From: an uncultured Clostridium sp.
GTDB lineage: Bacteria > Bacillota > Clostridia > TANB77 > CAG-508
Reading direction: 5' to 3'
Assembly: GCA_946495905.1 (NCBI GenBank)
Contig: CAMMEP010000004.1
Span: 1-33,453, forward strand
DNA: 33,453 nt
The position numbers were made by a program, and so were the translations under genes. Positions 18,110 to 27,299 of this stretch are shown here, piece by piece. The notes under the pieces were generated by a model, which was not told the origin of the DNA, ran no database searches, and saw nothing but the letters and a program-made list of their open reading frames with translations. Position 1 is the first letter of the stretch; each line of letters starts with the position of its first letter.

Positions 18110-18275
18110 GAAGGTAATAATAACAAAAGTGAACTCAAATATTGAAAAAAAGCATATAATAATTTACTTGCCATTTTATGTAAAATGTGTTATCCTTAAA
18201 AAAGATATGTGGAGTAAGACACATGTTCAAGTAACGAAGTCAGTAGAATATTTCAATGTTAAGGAGGATTTTCAA

Positions 18276-18473
18276 ATGAAATTTGTTCTTGTATGTGAAA
18301 GATATGACAGTTGTTTTACCAAACAAGTTCAGCGGTATTTAGATGAAGGATATGAATTAAGAGGAAAAACCTTCACAACAACAAAAAAACATTGCCAAGA
18401 AGTAGAATGTTACTATAATCAGGTTTTGGTAAAGAATAACAACGACGAAACAGAAAAAAATGAAGATAAGTAG
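18276..18473 (+). CDS. Small DUF1737-like protein
   Basis: This is a 65-residue protein starting MKFVLVCERYDSCFTKQVQRYLDEGYELRGKTF and ending in a charged Asn/Glu/Lys tail. The pattern of an N-terminal strand, a helix ending in EGYEL and a final strand (EVECYYNQVLVKN) resembles DUF1737-type domains, whose function is unknown. The start is fixed by a perfect AAGGAGG at 18261-18267; a longer frame from 18129 lacks such a site. It is a single gene closed by a terminator. Confidence 0.7.
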   Translation: MKFVLVCERYDSCFTKQVQRYLDEGYELRGKTFTTTKKHCQEVECYYNQVLVKNNNDETEKNEDK

Positions 18474-18501
18474 ATTTTACTTACTTAGAATCTACTTAGA
18501 G

Positions 18502-18529
18502 AGAGGTAGTTTTTCAGACTACCTCTTTT
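18502..18529 (+). terminator. Terminator after the DUF1737-like gene
   Basis: AGAGGTAGT (18502-18510) pairs with ACTACCTCT (18518-18526), followed by a short T run. Confidence 0.85.
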
Positions 18530-18562
18530 ATTTATTCATTTGTTTTTATCTTGTTTTAAAGT

Positions 18563-18605
18563 AAAAATAGATTTATCAAAGTATTTAAATATTTGATAAA
18601 TCTAT
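18563..18605 (-). terminator. Terminator of tmRNA
   Basis: ATAGATTTATCAAA (18567-18580) and TTTGATAAATCTAT (18592-18605) form a perfect 14-bp stem directly at the tmRNA 3' end. On the minus strand it is followed by TTTTTAC. Confidence 0.8.
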
Positions 18606-18970
18606 GGTGGAGATGAGGAGAGTCGAACTCCTGTCCAATAATCCATCCATATAAACTTCTCCGAGTGCAGTTTGTTATAAAATTTCCCTAAAAGTAAATT
18701 AACAAACAAACTTATCTTTTAGGTAGTCATTAAAATACCCTTAAGTCTTATGACAAAGACTTAATTTGTTATCCTACAAAATCATCACCTTATCTAAAAC
18801 CGTAGGAAGTTTTAGATTGGCGGGCTGCTTAAACTTAAGCAGCAGCGTATGCTAATTCTCTATTATTATCAGCGTTTATTTTTATTTTCGCTTTTTTATA
18901 GTGGCCAAAGCGACCATCCACTACTCGCTATTTATACTTCAGAAGTACTGTCGAAACCAAATACATCCCC
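18605..18970 (-). ncRNA. ssrA: Transfer-messenger RNA (tmRNA)
   Basis: The RNA rescues stalled ribosomes and tags their products for proteolysis. On the minus strand it begins GGGGATGTATTTGGTTTCGAC and ends in a T-arm (GGAGTTCGACTCTCC), then CATCTCC, A and an encoded CCA. The 5' GGGGATG pairs with CATCTCC with one G-U pair. The tag frame ends ADNNRELAYAAA before a TAA at 18835-18837. Depending on the resume codon (GCT, or the GCG six codons earlier) the encoded tag is 12 or 18 residues. The length of 366 bases is normal. smpB is not in the window. Confidence 0.96.
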
Positions 18971-18983
18971 AAGTACATTATTT

Positions 18984-19012
18984 ATTATACTATATTTTAT
19001 AAAAAAATACAA
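18984..19012 (-). promoter_or_regulatory. ssrA: Promoter for tmRNA
   Basis: On the minus strand TTGTAT (19007-19012) and a perfect TATAAT (18984-18989) are separated by 17 bases. The mature 5' end lies 13 bases downstream of the -10 box. Confidence 0.7.
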
Positions 19013-19053
19013 TAAATATGTGGATAAAAAAAACTTAAAAAAATCATCAAAAA

Positions 19054-19083
19054 TTGTTTACTTTTGTAATAATTTTGTATACA
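19054..19083 (+). promoter_or_regulatory. Possible promoter for the glycosyltransferase gene
   Basis: TTGTTT (19054-19059) and TATACA (19078-19083) have 18 bases between them. The pair lies about 55 bases before the start and diverges from the tmRNA promoter. Confidence 0.4.
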
Positions 19084-19138
19084 ATATATTTAATTGATAA
19101 GGGATAATCAAAAGAGAAATCGAAAGGGGCTATTACCA

Positions 19139-20431
19139 ATGAAAATATTAATGTTAACATGGGAATATCCACCAAGAATCGTTGGCGGAATTGCTAGAGT
19201 AGTGCATGATTTATCTAAGAGACTAATAAAAGATGGTCACGAAGTTACCGTTGTAACTTATAAAGATGGAGATGTACCATATTATGAAAATGATAAAGGT
19301 GTTGAGGTATATCGTGTAGATAATTACATGATACATCCTAATAATTTTATCGATTGGATTTTACAACTTAATTTTAATTTAATAGCAAAAGCTTCAGAAA
19401 TAATAAATAAAAATGGAAAATTTGATGTAATTCATGCACATGACTGGTTAGTGGCAAATGCAGCAAAAACATTAAAAAATTCCTTTGATATTCCAGTAGT
19501 TTCAACTATTCATGCAACAGAATCAGGAAGAAATTCTGGAATACATGACGAAATACAAAGATATATTAACGATACAGAATGGCTTTTAACATATGAATCA
19601 ACAGAAGTTATTGTAAATAGTAACTATATGAAAGGACATGTACAAGGATTATTTGGACTTCCATTTGATAAAATAAATGTAGTTCCTAATGGAATAAACC
19701 TAAACAACTTTACAGGAGTAGATAGAGACTACGATTTTAGAAGACAATATGCAATGGATAATGAAAAAATAATACTATACATGGGAAGATTGGTATATGA
19801 AAAAGGAGTTCAACATTTAATTTCTGCAATGCCAAAAATTTTAGCAAACTATCATGATGCAAAATTAATTATTGCAGGAAAAGGTGGAATGTTAGATGAA
19901 TTAAAAGCACAAGCAAATCATTTAGGATTAGCAGATAAGGTATACTTTACAGGATACTTAAATGGAAAACAAGTACAAAAAATGTACAAATGTGCAGATG
20001 TAGCTGTATTCCCAAGTACCTATGAACCTTTTGGAATTGTAGCGTTAGAAGCAATGCTTGCTGGTGTTCCAACAGTAGTATCTGATATTGGAGGCTTAAA
20101 TGAAATTGTAGAACATAGAGTAGATGGAATGAAAAGCTATGCAGGAAATCCAAATTCAATAGCAGATTCGGTATTAAGCTTATTATTTGATGCACAACTA
20201 TCTGCCAATGTAGCTAAAAAAGCTAAATTAAAAGTAAAAGAAGAATTTAATTGGAACAAAATAGCTCAAGAAACACATTATATCTATGAAAAAGCAATTT
20301 GCAAAACAATGGCAGAAAGACAAGCGGAACAAATTGCCCAAGAAAAAGCAAAAAAGACCACAAAAGCGAAAAATACGGAAAGAGAAATTACAAACTTATT
20401 GGCATTCAAGAAAAAACATGCGTATGCCTAA
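19139..20431 (+). CDS. GT4-family glycosyltransferase (glycogen-synthase-like)
   Basis: This 430-residue GT-B enzyme transfers sugar from a nucleotide donor. The N-terminal domain starts MKILMLTWEYPPRIVGGIARVV and contains VIHAHDWLVANAA, patterns close to GT4 enzymes annotated as glycogen synthases. The C-terminal domain has LYMGRLVYEKGVQHLI and the donor-site motif STYEPFGIVALEAMLAG. A Lys/Ala/Glu-rich tail (from about residue 390) is unusual and probably flexible. The start at 19139 is preceded by GAAAGGGGC; an earlier in-frame ATG at 19094 lacks a good site. The glycan product cannot be told from the sequence, and no other glycogen genes are near. Confidence 0.88.
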   Translation: MKILMLTWEYPPRIVGGIARVVHDLSKRLIKDGHEVTVVTYKDGDVPYYENDKGVEVYRVDNYMIHPNNFIDWILQLNFNLIAKASEIINKNGKFDVIHAHDWLVANAAKTLKNSFDIPVVSTIHATESGRNSGIHDEIQRYINDTEWLLTYESTEVIVNSNYMKGHVQGLFGLPFDKINVVPNGINLNNFTGVDRDYDFRRQYAMDNEKIILYMGRLVYEKGVQHLISAMPKILANYHDAKLIIAGKGGMLDELKAQANHLGLADKVYFTGYLNGKQVQKMYKCADVAVFPSTYEPFGIVALEAMLAGVPTVVSDIGGLNEIVEHRVDGMKSYAGNPNSIADSVLSLLFDAQLSANVAKKAKLKVKEEFNWNKIAQETHYIYEKAICKTMAERQAEQIAQEKAKKTTKAKNTEREITNLLAFKKKHAYA

Positions 20432-20439
20432 TATAAATT

Positions 20440-20536
20440 CCAATTTGGGGACGGGCCTATTTGTTCACTTTCTTCCAAAATAGGGACAGGCGTTAAATTG
20501 GAAAAAAGTATAGAAATAGGCCTGTCCCTAAATTGG
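20440..20536. repeat. Nested GGGACAGGC-type inverted repeats
   Basis: The 23 bases at 20440-20462 (starting CCAATTTGGGGAC) match the reverse complement of 20514-20536 at 21 of 23 positions. A third unit, TAGGGACAGG (20481-20490), lies between them, flanked by TTCCAA and TTGGAA. The block fills the space between the glycosyltransferase and the ylbF-like gene and ends 21 bases before that start. It may work as a terminator or as a processing hairpin. Confidence 0.7.
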
Positions 20537-20557
20537 AAAATGAAAGGTGATGTGAAA

Positions 20558-20890
20558 ATGAACGTATATGATACAGCAAATAGATTAGCAAGTGAGATAA
20601 GAGAGTCAGAAGAATATAAATCTTATAAAAAATTAAAAGATGAAATTATGTCTAATATAGATTCAAAAAAGAAAGTAGAAGAATTTGAAAAACTAAGATA
20701 TGATGTACAGCTAATGCAATATACAGGAGAGGGAAAAGACGAAGAAAAATCAAAAAAACTAGAAGAAATGTATTCAATACTAGTTCAAGATGAACAAATA
20801 AAACAGTACTTCGATTTAGAAGTGAAGTTTAATGTAATGATTGCAGATGTAAATAAAATAATTGCAGAAGCCATACGAGATGTGCTTTAA
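20558..20890 (+). CDS. YlbF family protein
   Basis: This is a 110-residue, all-helical, charged protein of the YlbF/YmcA family. It starts MNVYDTANRLASEIRESEEY and continues FEKLRYDVQLMQYTGEGKDEEK, ending in the family's conserved C-terminal region (MIADVNKIIAEAIRDVL). In Bacillus such proteins form a complex with YaaT that supports RNase Y and thereby sporulation, competence and biofilm control. No partner is in the window. The start at 20558 follows AAAGGTGATG. An upstream frame from 20498 would read through the repeat block. Confidence 0.85.
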   Translation: MNVYDTANRLASEIRESEEYKSYKKLKDEIMSNIDSKKKVEEFEKLRYDVQLMQYTGEGKDEEKSKKLEEMYSILVQDEQIKQYFDLEVKFNVMIADVNKIIAEAIRDVL

Positions 20891-21018
20891 TTAATGAGTT
20901 ATATAAACAAATAAAAGATAACTATAAAAAGTTATGTATAAAGAATAAAAAGAACATAAATAAAACAATAAATATAATATAAAAATGTCGATAATATGTG
21001 GAAAAATAGTTGTTATTT

Positions 21019-21058
21019 AGCTTTTGATATGTGTTTATTCGCATACCAAAAGCTTTTT
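21019..21058 (+). terminator. Terminator after the ylbF-like gene
   Basis: AGCTTTTG (21019-21026) pairs with CAAAAGCT (21047-21054), with TATG/CATA extending the stem past a mismatch and a T run after it. The other bases of the 20891-21091 gap are A/T-rich with no feature seen. Confidence 0.7.
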
Positions 21059-21091
21059 GTGTAAAATTAAAGAGAGGAGTTATCATAGAAA

Positions 21092-21796
21092 ATGGAATAT
21101 ATAGTAATTATAATAACAAGTATAATAGCAATTATTGCATTAAAAATAGGCTTTAATATACATATTAAAGATATTAAAAAAATAAAAGAAATAGGATATG
21201 ATAAAGAATTAAATAAAATAGCAGATAAGTTCCCAGAAAATAAAGAAATTTGTGAGAAAATATTAGAAAAATTAGATAATAGAAATGTGACAATTGAGGA
21301 AACACAAGATTCAAAAACAAGTTTATACATAGCTTTAACAAATAAGATTATTATTGCTAATATAAAAGACACTTTTACCAGAATTCAAACAATAGCACAT
21401 GAGTGTTTACATTCAGTTCAAAATAGAAAAATATTGCTCTTTAATTTTATATTCTCTAATATTTATATGCTATGTTTTATCATTGCCATATTGCTAATTT
21501 TATTCAATGTAGGAAATAGCATGTTATATATACAAATATTTACTATATTGTCAATTATATATTGCACAGTACGAATGTACTTAGAAAATGAGGCAATGAG
21601 TAGAGCTATGTATGTATCAAAAGAATATATGCAGGAATTTAAAGCGGAAACAAATAAAGTAACAGACAAAGAAATAAATACATTGGTAAAACAATTTGAT
21701 ATTTTAAATAAGATGGGTATACCTCTTACAAACTTCTATTTTGTAGCAATTAATTTGGGAAAAATAATATTATTAGCAATTTTAGCATTAGTATAA
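21092..21796 (+). CDS. Putative membrane-embedded zinc metallopeptidase
   Basis: This 234-residue protein has one N-terminal membrane segment (residues 1-20), two in the middle (about 120-165) and one at the C-terminus. The sequence TIAHECLHSVQNRK holds an HExxH zinc motif on the loop before the middle segments. A later glutamate in ENEAMSRAMY is a candidate third ligand. This layout resembles YugP-type and other membrane-bound neutral zinc peptidases, but the match is by pattern only. The ribosome binding site GAGAGGAG lies 13 bases before the ATG, a long spacing; a stop codon just upstream excludes a longer protein. It is a single gene with its own terminator upstream. Confidence 0.7.
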   Translation: MEYIVIIITSIIAIIALKIGFNIHIKDIKKIKEIGYDKELNKIADKFPENKEICEKILEKLDNRNVTIEETQDSKTSLYIALTNKIIIANIKDTFTRIQTIAHECLHSVQNRKILLFNFIFSNIYMLCFIIAILLILFNVGNSMLYIQIFTILSIIYCTVRMYLENEAMSRAMYVSKEYMQEFKAETNKVTDKEINTLVKQFDILNKMGIPLTNFYFVAINLGKIILLAILALV

Positions 21797-21861
21797 TTGT
21801 AAAAATGTGATAATTTGCAATAAATTGCTTACAAAAACGTGTAAAAAAGCAACCAATATAC

Positions 21862-21890
21862 TTGCAAAAGTGTGACAAAAATAGTATAAT
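21862..21890 (+). promoter_or_regulatory. Promoter for the DUF4143 ATPase gene
   Basis: TTGCAA (21862-21867) and a perfect TATAAT (21885-21890) are separated by 17 bases, about 40 bases before the start codon. Confidence 0.65.
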
Positions 21891-21932
21891 TGATATATGA
21901 TTTGTATATATTAATTATGGGAGATGATTCCT

Positions 21933-23231
21933 TTGAAGAGATTTATATTAAATGAATTAATAAAATGGAAAGAAAGCAAATATCGAAAACCATTGATTTT
22001 AAAAGGTGCAAGGCAAATAGGGAAAACATATATTTTAAAACAATTTGGAGAAGAAAATTATGAAGGAGTTGCTTATTTTAACTTTGACCATGATGAAGAT
22101 TTGTATAATTTATTTAGCAATACAAAAGATCCAAAAAGAATATTAGAACAGTTAGCATTTATCTATGGAAAAGCAATATTGCCAGAAAAAACATTAATCA
22201 TATTTGATGAAATTCAAGAATGCCCAGATGCGTTAAATAGTTTAAAGTATTTCCAGGAAGAAGCAAATGAATATCATGTGGTCTGTGCTGGAAGTTTATT
22301 GGGAATTAGACTATCACATACATCATTTCCAGTAGGAAAAGTAGATTTTCTAAATATGTATCCAATGACATTTAGTGAATTCTTAATTGCAGATAATTGC
22401 GAAAATTTAGTAGAATATATGAAAAGCATAACAAAAATTGAAAATATTCCTACTATATTTTTTAATCAATTAGAGGAAAAATTGAAAGCATATTTTATTA
22501 TTGGAGGTATGCCAGAGGCTGTTAATATTTGGGTTAATGAAAAAGATGTGGGGCTTGTAAATAGTGTTCAAGAAAATATATTAAAAGCATATGAAAGTGA
22601 TTTTTCAAAACACACGCAAAATAGTGAAGCAAACAAAATATCTTTAATTTGGAATAATATACCATCACAATTGGCAAAAGAAAACAAGAAGTTTTTATAT
22701 CAAACGATTAAAGAGGGAGCCAGAGCAAGAGAATATGAAAGTGCTTTAAATTGGCTAAATGATGCAAATTTAATTTATAAAATATATAATGTAACAAAAA
22801 CGGATTTTCCGCTAAAAGCATATACAGATTTAAGCTCATTTAAAATTTACATGAATGATGTTGGTTTACTTAGAAGAATGTCAAACTTAGATAGTAGAAT
22901 AGTGGTAGAAGGAGATAAACTATTTGAAGAATTTAAAGGAGCATTTACAGAAAATTACGTACTAAATATGTTATGTATTATATTGGATTCAGTACCAAAT
23001 TATTTTACATTCGATAGACACGAAATAGATTTTATTATTCAAAATAAAAATAAGATAATACCAATTGAAGTAAAAGCAAATAAATCAACTAATAATATTA
23101 GTTTAACTAGGTATAATGAAAAATATAATAATGAAGTAGCGATAAGATTTTCTATGAATAATTTATCAAGGAATGGGAAAGTCATCAATATCCCACTATT
23201 TTTAATAGAATATTTCAATAAATTTATTTAA
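21933..23231 (+). CDS. AAA ATPase with DUF4143 domain
   Basis: This 432-residue protein belongs to the AAA_14/DUF4143 group. Walker A is KGARQIGKTYIL near residue 26, Walker B is TLIIFDEIQECP, and a sensor-like VVCAGSLLG follows. The C-terminal DUF4143 part has YMNDVGLLRRM and FTENYVLNML, then a nuclease-like strand pattern (HEIDFIIQ and PIEVKA). The family's role is not settled; it is often variable between strains. A TTG start at 21933 is preferred: GGGAG at 21919-21923 sits about nine bases before it, but it touches the ATG at 21924 directly. The protein then begins (M)KRFILNELIKWK, as relatives do. It is monocistronic, with promoter and terminator. Confidence 0.85.
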   Translation: MKRFILNELIKWKESKYRKPLILKGARQIGKTYILKQFGEENYEGVAYFNFDHDEDLYNLFSNTKDPKRILEQLAFIYGKAILPEKTLIIFDEIQECPDALNSLKYFQEEANEYHVVCAGSLLGIRLSHTSFPVGKVDFLNMYPMTFSEFLIADNCENLVEYMKSITKIENIPTIFFNQLEEKLKAYFIIGGMPEAVNIWVNEKDVGLVNSVQENILKAYESDFSKHTQNSEANKISLIWNNIPSQLAKENKKFLYQTIKEGARAREYESALNWLNDANLIYKIYNVTKTDFPLKAYTDLSSFKIYMNDVGLLRRMSNLDSRIVVEGDKLFEEFKGAFTENYVLNMLCIILDSVPNYFTFDRHEIDFIIQNKNKIIPIEVKANKSTNNISLTRYNEKYNNEVAIRFSMNNLSRNGKVINIPLFLIEYFNKFI

Positions 23232-23251
23232 AATGTTACGACATCTTATAG

Positions 23252-23298
23252 AATAGTCAATTGAAAAAGCAGATATTACTTTTCAATTGACTATTTTT
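23252..23298 (+). terminator. Terminator after the DUF4143 ATPase gene
   Basis: AATAGTCAATTGAAAA (23252-23267) and TTTTCAATTGACTATT (23280-23295) form a perfect 16-bp stem followed by T residues. Confidence 0.85.
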
Positions 23299-23381
23299 CA
23301 AAAATTTTCCCATACCTCTTTAAAAAAAGCCAGATTTGTAGTAAAATATTAAGTATATTGTAAATTTTGAAGGAGAAACGG

Positions 23382-25067
23382 ATGAATAAAAAATGGGAAT
23401 GCTACGAAATAGATGAAAATAAAGTAAGTGAATTAACAAAAAAATATGGAATAAATGAAATTTTAGCTAGAATATTAGTAAATAAAGGCTTAACCCAAAA
23501 AGAAGAAATTGATTTATTTATGAATCCTACTAGAAAAGATTTTCATGACCCATTTTTAATGCCAGATATGAAAATTGTAGTAGATAGGATTCTAAAAGCA
23601 ATGGAAGACAAGCAAAAGATAATGATTTATGGCGATTATGATGCCGATGGAATTACTAGTGTTACCGTATTAAAAAGCTTTTTGGAAGAAAGAGGATTAG
23701 AAGTATCTTACTATATTCCAAATCGATTAGATGAAGGCTATGGATTAAACAAAGAAGCTATTCAAAAGATATATCAAGAAGGTTTCCGTTTAATGATAAC
23801 CGTTGATTGTGGAATATCCGGAATAGAAGAAATTGCTTATGCAAATTCTCTAGGAATAGAAACACTAATTACGGACCATCATGAGCCAACCGAAGTTTTG
23901 CCAGAAGCCTTAGCTGTTATGGATGCAAAAAGGAAAGACAATAAGTATCCATTTAATCAATTAGCAGGAGTAGGCGTTGTTTTTAAATTAATCCAGGCTA
24001 TTTCTATCAAGCTAAAACTAGAAGAAAAAGAATATTTAAAATATTTAGATATTGTATGTATTGGAACTATATCAGACATTGTTCCATTAGTAGATGAAAA
24101 TAGAGTAATTGCAAAATTAGGATTGAAACTAATAGCACAAACAAAAAATATTGGTTTAAGAGCATTATTAGAAGTTACCGGTTTTAAAAATATCGATTCT
24201 GGAGCAATATCCTTTGGAGTAGCACCACGAATTAATGCATGTGGTAGAATGGGCAACGAAAAGCTTGCTTTAGATTTATTTTTAAGTACAAATTATGAAG
24301 AAGCTAAAAAATTAGCAATAAAATTAAATGAGTATAATATAGAAAGACAAAATATAGAAAAGAAAATTTTTGATGAGGCAGTAGAAAAAATTGAACAAGA
24401 AGAAAAAGGAAAATCTTGTATTATTGTAGGAAATAAAGATTGGCATCATGGAATTATTGGAATTGTTGCATCAAAAGTAACAGAACTATATTTTAAACCA
24501 TCTATTTTAATTTGTTTTGAAGAAGAAGAAGGAAAAGGTTCTGGAAGAAGTGTACCTGGTTTTGACTTACATGAAGCTTTAACCAAATGTAGCACCCATT
24601 TAGAGAGGTTTGGCGGTCATGCCATGGCAGTAGGAGTTACTGTAAAAAAAAATGAATTTGAAAATTTTAAAAAAGAATTAGAAGCCTATGCAAAACAATG
24701 TGAAGTAGATAAAATAGTACCAATTATTAATATTGATAGTGAACTTAGTTTAAAACAAGTGGACATGGAAAGTGTAAAAAGTTTGAAAATGCTAGAACCA
24801 TTTGGAGAAGCAAATAAAATGCCATTATTCCTATTTAAAAATTTAAAAATCAATTCTATAAGAGCATTATCAGAAGGAAAACACTTGAAACTAACTCTAA
24901 AAGATGACAACTTTATGGTAAATGCAATTGGATTCAACATGGGAGATTTAACAGAAAAATATTTATTAGACGATAAAGTAGATATAGTAGGAAATTTAGA
25001 TATTAATTCTTATAACGGGATGGAAAGCATACAAATTATGATAAAAGACATTCGTAAATCGTACTAA
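23382..25067 (+). CDS. recJ: Single-stranded-DNA-specific exonuclease RecJ
   Basis: This 561-residue DHH-family 5'-3' exonuclease acts in recombination and mismatch repair. Motif I is YGDYDADGIT at about residues 83-92, motif III is DHHEP (about 165), and the DHHA1 domain has SGRSVPGFDLHEAL and ERFGGHAMAVGVTV. A C-terminal OB-type domain follows. The length is typical of the shorter clostridial RecJ. The start at 23382 has AAGGAG upstream; an earlier in-frame TTG overlaps it. relA begins 12 bp after the stop, so recJ, relA and hisS form one operon, as in many Firmicutes. Confidence 0.95.
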   Translation: MNKKWECYEIDENKVSELTKKYGINEILARILVNKGLTQKEEIDLFMNPTRKDFHDPFLMPDMKIVVDRILKAMEDKQKIMIYGDYDADGITSVTVLKSFLEERGLEVSYYIPNRLDEGYGLNKEAIQKIYQEGFRLMITVDCGISGIEEIAYANSLGIETLITDHHEPTEVLPEALAVMDAKRKDNKYPFNQLAGVGVVFKLIQAISIKLKLEEKEYLKYLDIVCIGTISDIVPLVDENRVIAKLGLKLIAQTKNIGLRALLEVTGFKNIDSGAISFGVAPRINACGRMGNEKLALDLFLSTNYEEAKKLAIKLNEYNIERQNIEKKIFDEAVEKIEQEEKGKSCIIVGNKDWHHGIIGIVASKVTELYFKPSILICFEEEEGKGSGRSVPGFDLHEALTKCSTHLERFGGHAMAVGVTVKKNEFENFKKELEAYAKQCEVDKIVPIINIDSELSLKQVDMESVKSLKMLEPFGEANKMPLFLFKNLKINSIRALSEGKHLKLTLKDDNFMVNAIGFNMGDLTEKYLLDDKVDIVGNLDINSYNGMESIQIMIKDIRKSY

Positions 25068-25079
25068 GGGGGTGGAAAA

Positions 25080-27281
25080 ATGTCAGAATATAAAGAAGTA
25101 ACAATTGATGACATTATTGCAGTAGTAAAGAAAAAACGAGGAAGAAGAGATACCAAATTAATTCAAAGAGCTTATGATTTTGCAAAAGCAAAACATGGTG
25201 ATCAACTAAGAAAATCAGGAGAGCCATACATTATTCATCCTGTTCAAGTAGCATATACGCTTGCAGATTTGGGCTTAGATGATAATACCATTTGTGCAGC
25301 ACTTTTGCATGATGTATTAGAAGATACCGATACAACTTACGAAGATTTAGTTAAAGAATTTAATGAAGAAATAGCCTATATGGTAGATGGAGTTACCAAA
25401 CTTAGTAAGTTACAATATGCAAGTTTAGAAGAGCAACAAGTCGAAAATTACAGAAAAATGTTTTTAGCAATGGGAAAAGACATCCGTGTTATCTTAATTA
25501 AACTAGCAGATAGATTGCATAATATGAGAACACTAAAATATCTATCACGTGATAGGCAAATTGCAAATGCAAAAGAAACTATGGAATTATACGCACCTCT
25601 TGCTAACAGACTTGGTGTATATTCGCTAAAATGGGAATTAGAAGATTTATCTTTTAAATATTTGTATCCAGAAGATTATCGAGAAATTGTAGAAGGAATT
25701 GATAAAAAAAGAGAAGAACGATTACAATTTATTGAACTCATCATGGAGCAAATTAAAGGAGAACTAAAAAAGCAAAGAATTGATGCAGAAGTAACAGGAA
25801 GAGCAAAGCATTTATATAGTATCTATCGAAAAATGAAAAGAGATAATTCTACCTTAGACCAAATCTATGATTTATTTGCATTAAGAATTATTGTAAATTC
25901 AGTAAAAGACTGTTATGCAGCACTTGGCGTAGTTCACGATTTATATAACCCAATGCCAGGAAGATTTAAAGACTATATTGCTGTACCAAAACCAAATATG
26001 TATCAATCCTTACATACTACGTTAATTGGTCCAAAAGGTACTCCTTTTGAAGTACAAATTCGTACTTGGGACATGCATCGAGTAGCAGAATATGGTATCG
26101 CAGCCCATTGGGCATATAAAGAGTCTAGCTTCTTAAGCGGAAAAAAATCGAATGTAAAAGTAGAAGAAGACAAACTAGCTTGGGTTAGAGAAACATTAGA
26201 ATGGCAGAGCGAAATGCAAAATCCAGAAGAGTTTATGCAAACTTTGAAAAAGGAATTATTTGAAGATGAAGTATACATTTTTACACCAAAAGGAGCCATA
26301 AAAGTACTTCCAAAAGGAGCAACACCAATCGATTTTGCGTATCAAATACATGAAGAAATAGGAAACCACATGGTTGGCTGTAAAATAAATAGCAAAATGA
26401 TGCCAATTATTACAAAATTAAATAATGGAGATATCGTAGACATCATAACATCTGACCAATCCAAAGGACCAAGCAGAGACTGGCTTAAATTTGTAAAAAG
26501 CTCAAGAGCAAGAAATAAAATATTAGCATGGTTTAAGAAAAACCTAAGAGAAGAAAACATTGAAAAAGGAAAAGACCTAATTGAAAAAGAATTAAAGAAA
26601 ATTGGAATGAAGCATGAAGACTTGTTTAAACCAGAATTTATTCAAGTGGTGCTAAACAGATATAAATATAATTCTTTGGATGATATGTATTCTAGTGTGG
26701 GATTTGGTTCTAACACGGCAGGAAAAATAATTGCTAGAATGCTAGAAGAATATAGAAAAGTGCATAAAGAAGATAACATAGAAAAAACACTAGAAGAACT
26801 TTCGAAAGAAAGAGTGCATAAAGAAAAACCATCCCAAAACGGAATTATTGTAAAAGGAATAGACAACTGCTTAGTTAAGCTATCTAAATGCTGTAACCCT
26901 GTACCAGGAGACGAAATAATAGGGTATATTACAAGAGGTAGAGGAGTTTCCGTACATAGAACCAATTGCGTAAACACAAAAAAATTACTAGAAGAAGGAA
27001 ACCGAATCATTGACGTTTATTGGAGCGAAAACAAAAAGACTGCATATAGTGTTGACATAGAAATATATGCAAACGATAGAAGCGGACTACTAGCAGATAT
27101 AATCAATGTACTAGGAAACAATAAATGTACTATCATTGCAGTAAGCTCAAAAGCAACTAAAGAAAAAATTGCAATGACAGAATTAACCATAGAAGTAGAA
27201 AACATAGAACAATTAAATAACGTTTTAAAAGCCCTAAGAAAAATAGACAGTGTCTACGAAGTAAAAAGGAAGAAACAATAA
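25080..27281 (+). CDS. relA: Bifunctional (p)ppGpp synthase/hydrolase RelA/SpoT
   Basis: This 733-residue long RSH protein makes and degrades the alarmone (p)ppGpp in response to uncharged tRNA. The N-terminal HD hydrolase domain has HPVQVAYTLADLGLD and LLHDVLEDT (H77, D78). The synthetase domain contains GRFKDYIAVPKPN. The RFKD sequence fits the RxKD motif known from bifunctional Rel enzymes, not the ExDD motif of synthase-only RelA. A TGS domain follows (FTPKGAIKVLPKGATPIDFA), then a conserved-cysteine region (LSKCCNPVPGD) and a C-terminal ACT domain (DIEIYANDRSGLLADI). AAGGGGGTGG precedes the start, and hisS follows 18 bp after the stop. Confidence 0.97.
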   Translation: MSEYKEVTIDDIIAVVKKKRGRRDTKLIQRAYDFAKAKHGDQLRKSGEPYIIHPVQVAYTLADLGLDDNTICAALLHDVLEDTDTTYEDLVKEFNEEIAYMVDGVTKLSKLQYASLEEQQVENYRKMFLAMGKDIRVILIKLADRLHNMRTLKYLSRDRQIANAKETMELYAPLANRLGVYSLKWELEDLSFKYLYPEDYREIVEGIDKKREERLQFIELIMEQIKGELKKQRIDAEVTGRAKHLYSIYRKMKRDNSTLDQIYDLFALRIIVNSVKDCYAALGVVHDLYNPMPGRFKDYIAVPKPNMYQSLHTTLIGPKGTPFEVQIRTWDMHRVAEYGIAAHWAYKESSFLSGKKSNVKVEEDKLAWVRETLEWQSEMQNPEEFMQTLKKELFEDEVYIFTPKGAIKVLPKGATPIDFAYQIHEEIGNHMVGCKINSKMMPIITKLNNGDIVDIITSDQSKGPSRDWLKFVKSSRARNKILAWFKKNLREENIEKGKDLIEKELKKIGMKHEDLFKPEFIQVVLNRYKYNSLDDMYSSVGFGSNTAGKIIARMLEEYRKVHKEDNIEKTLEELSKERVHKEKPSQNGIIVKGIDNCLVKLSKCCNPVPGDEIIGYITRGRGVSVHRTNCVNTKKLLEEGNRIIDVYWSENKKTAYSVDIEIYANDRSGLLADIINVLGNNKCTIIAVSSKATKEKIAMTELTIEVENIEQLNNVLKALRKIDSVYEVKRKKQ

Positions 27282-27299
27282 CGACAAGGAGGATGAAAG

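Larger units (their letters stand above)
17491..18143. repeat. Direct 20-base repeats flanking the unknown gene
   Basis: CAAAAGTGGACTCAAATATT at 17491-17510 recurs as CAAAAGTGAACTCAAATATT at 18124-18143, a match of 19 of 20. The pair brackets the unknown gene with its promoter and terminator. No transposase or integrase is present. Confidence 0.6.

Noticed and set aside
18849-19097. Open frame on the plus strand
   Set aside because: It lies across the tmRNA gene and its promoter, has no ribosome binding site and low-complexity content.
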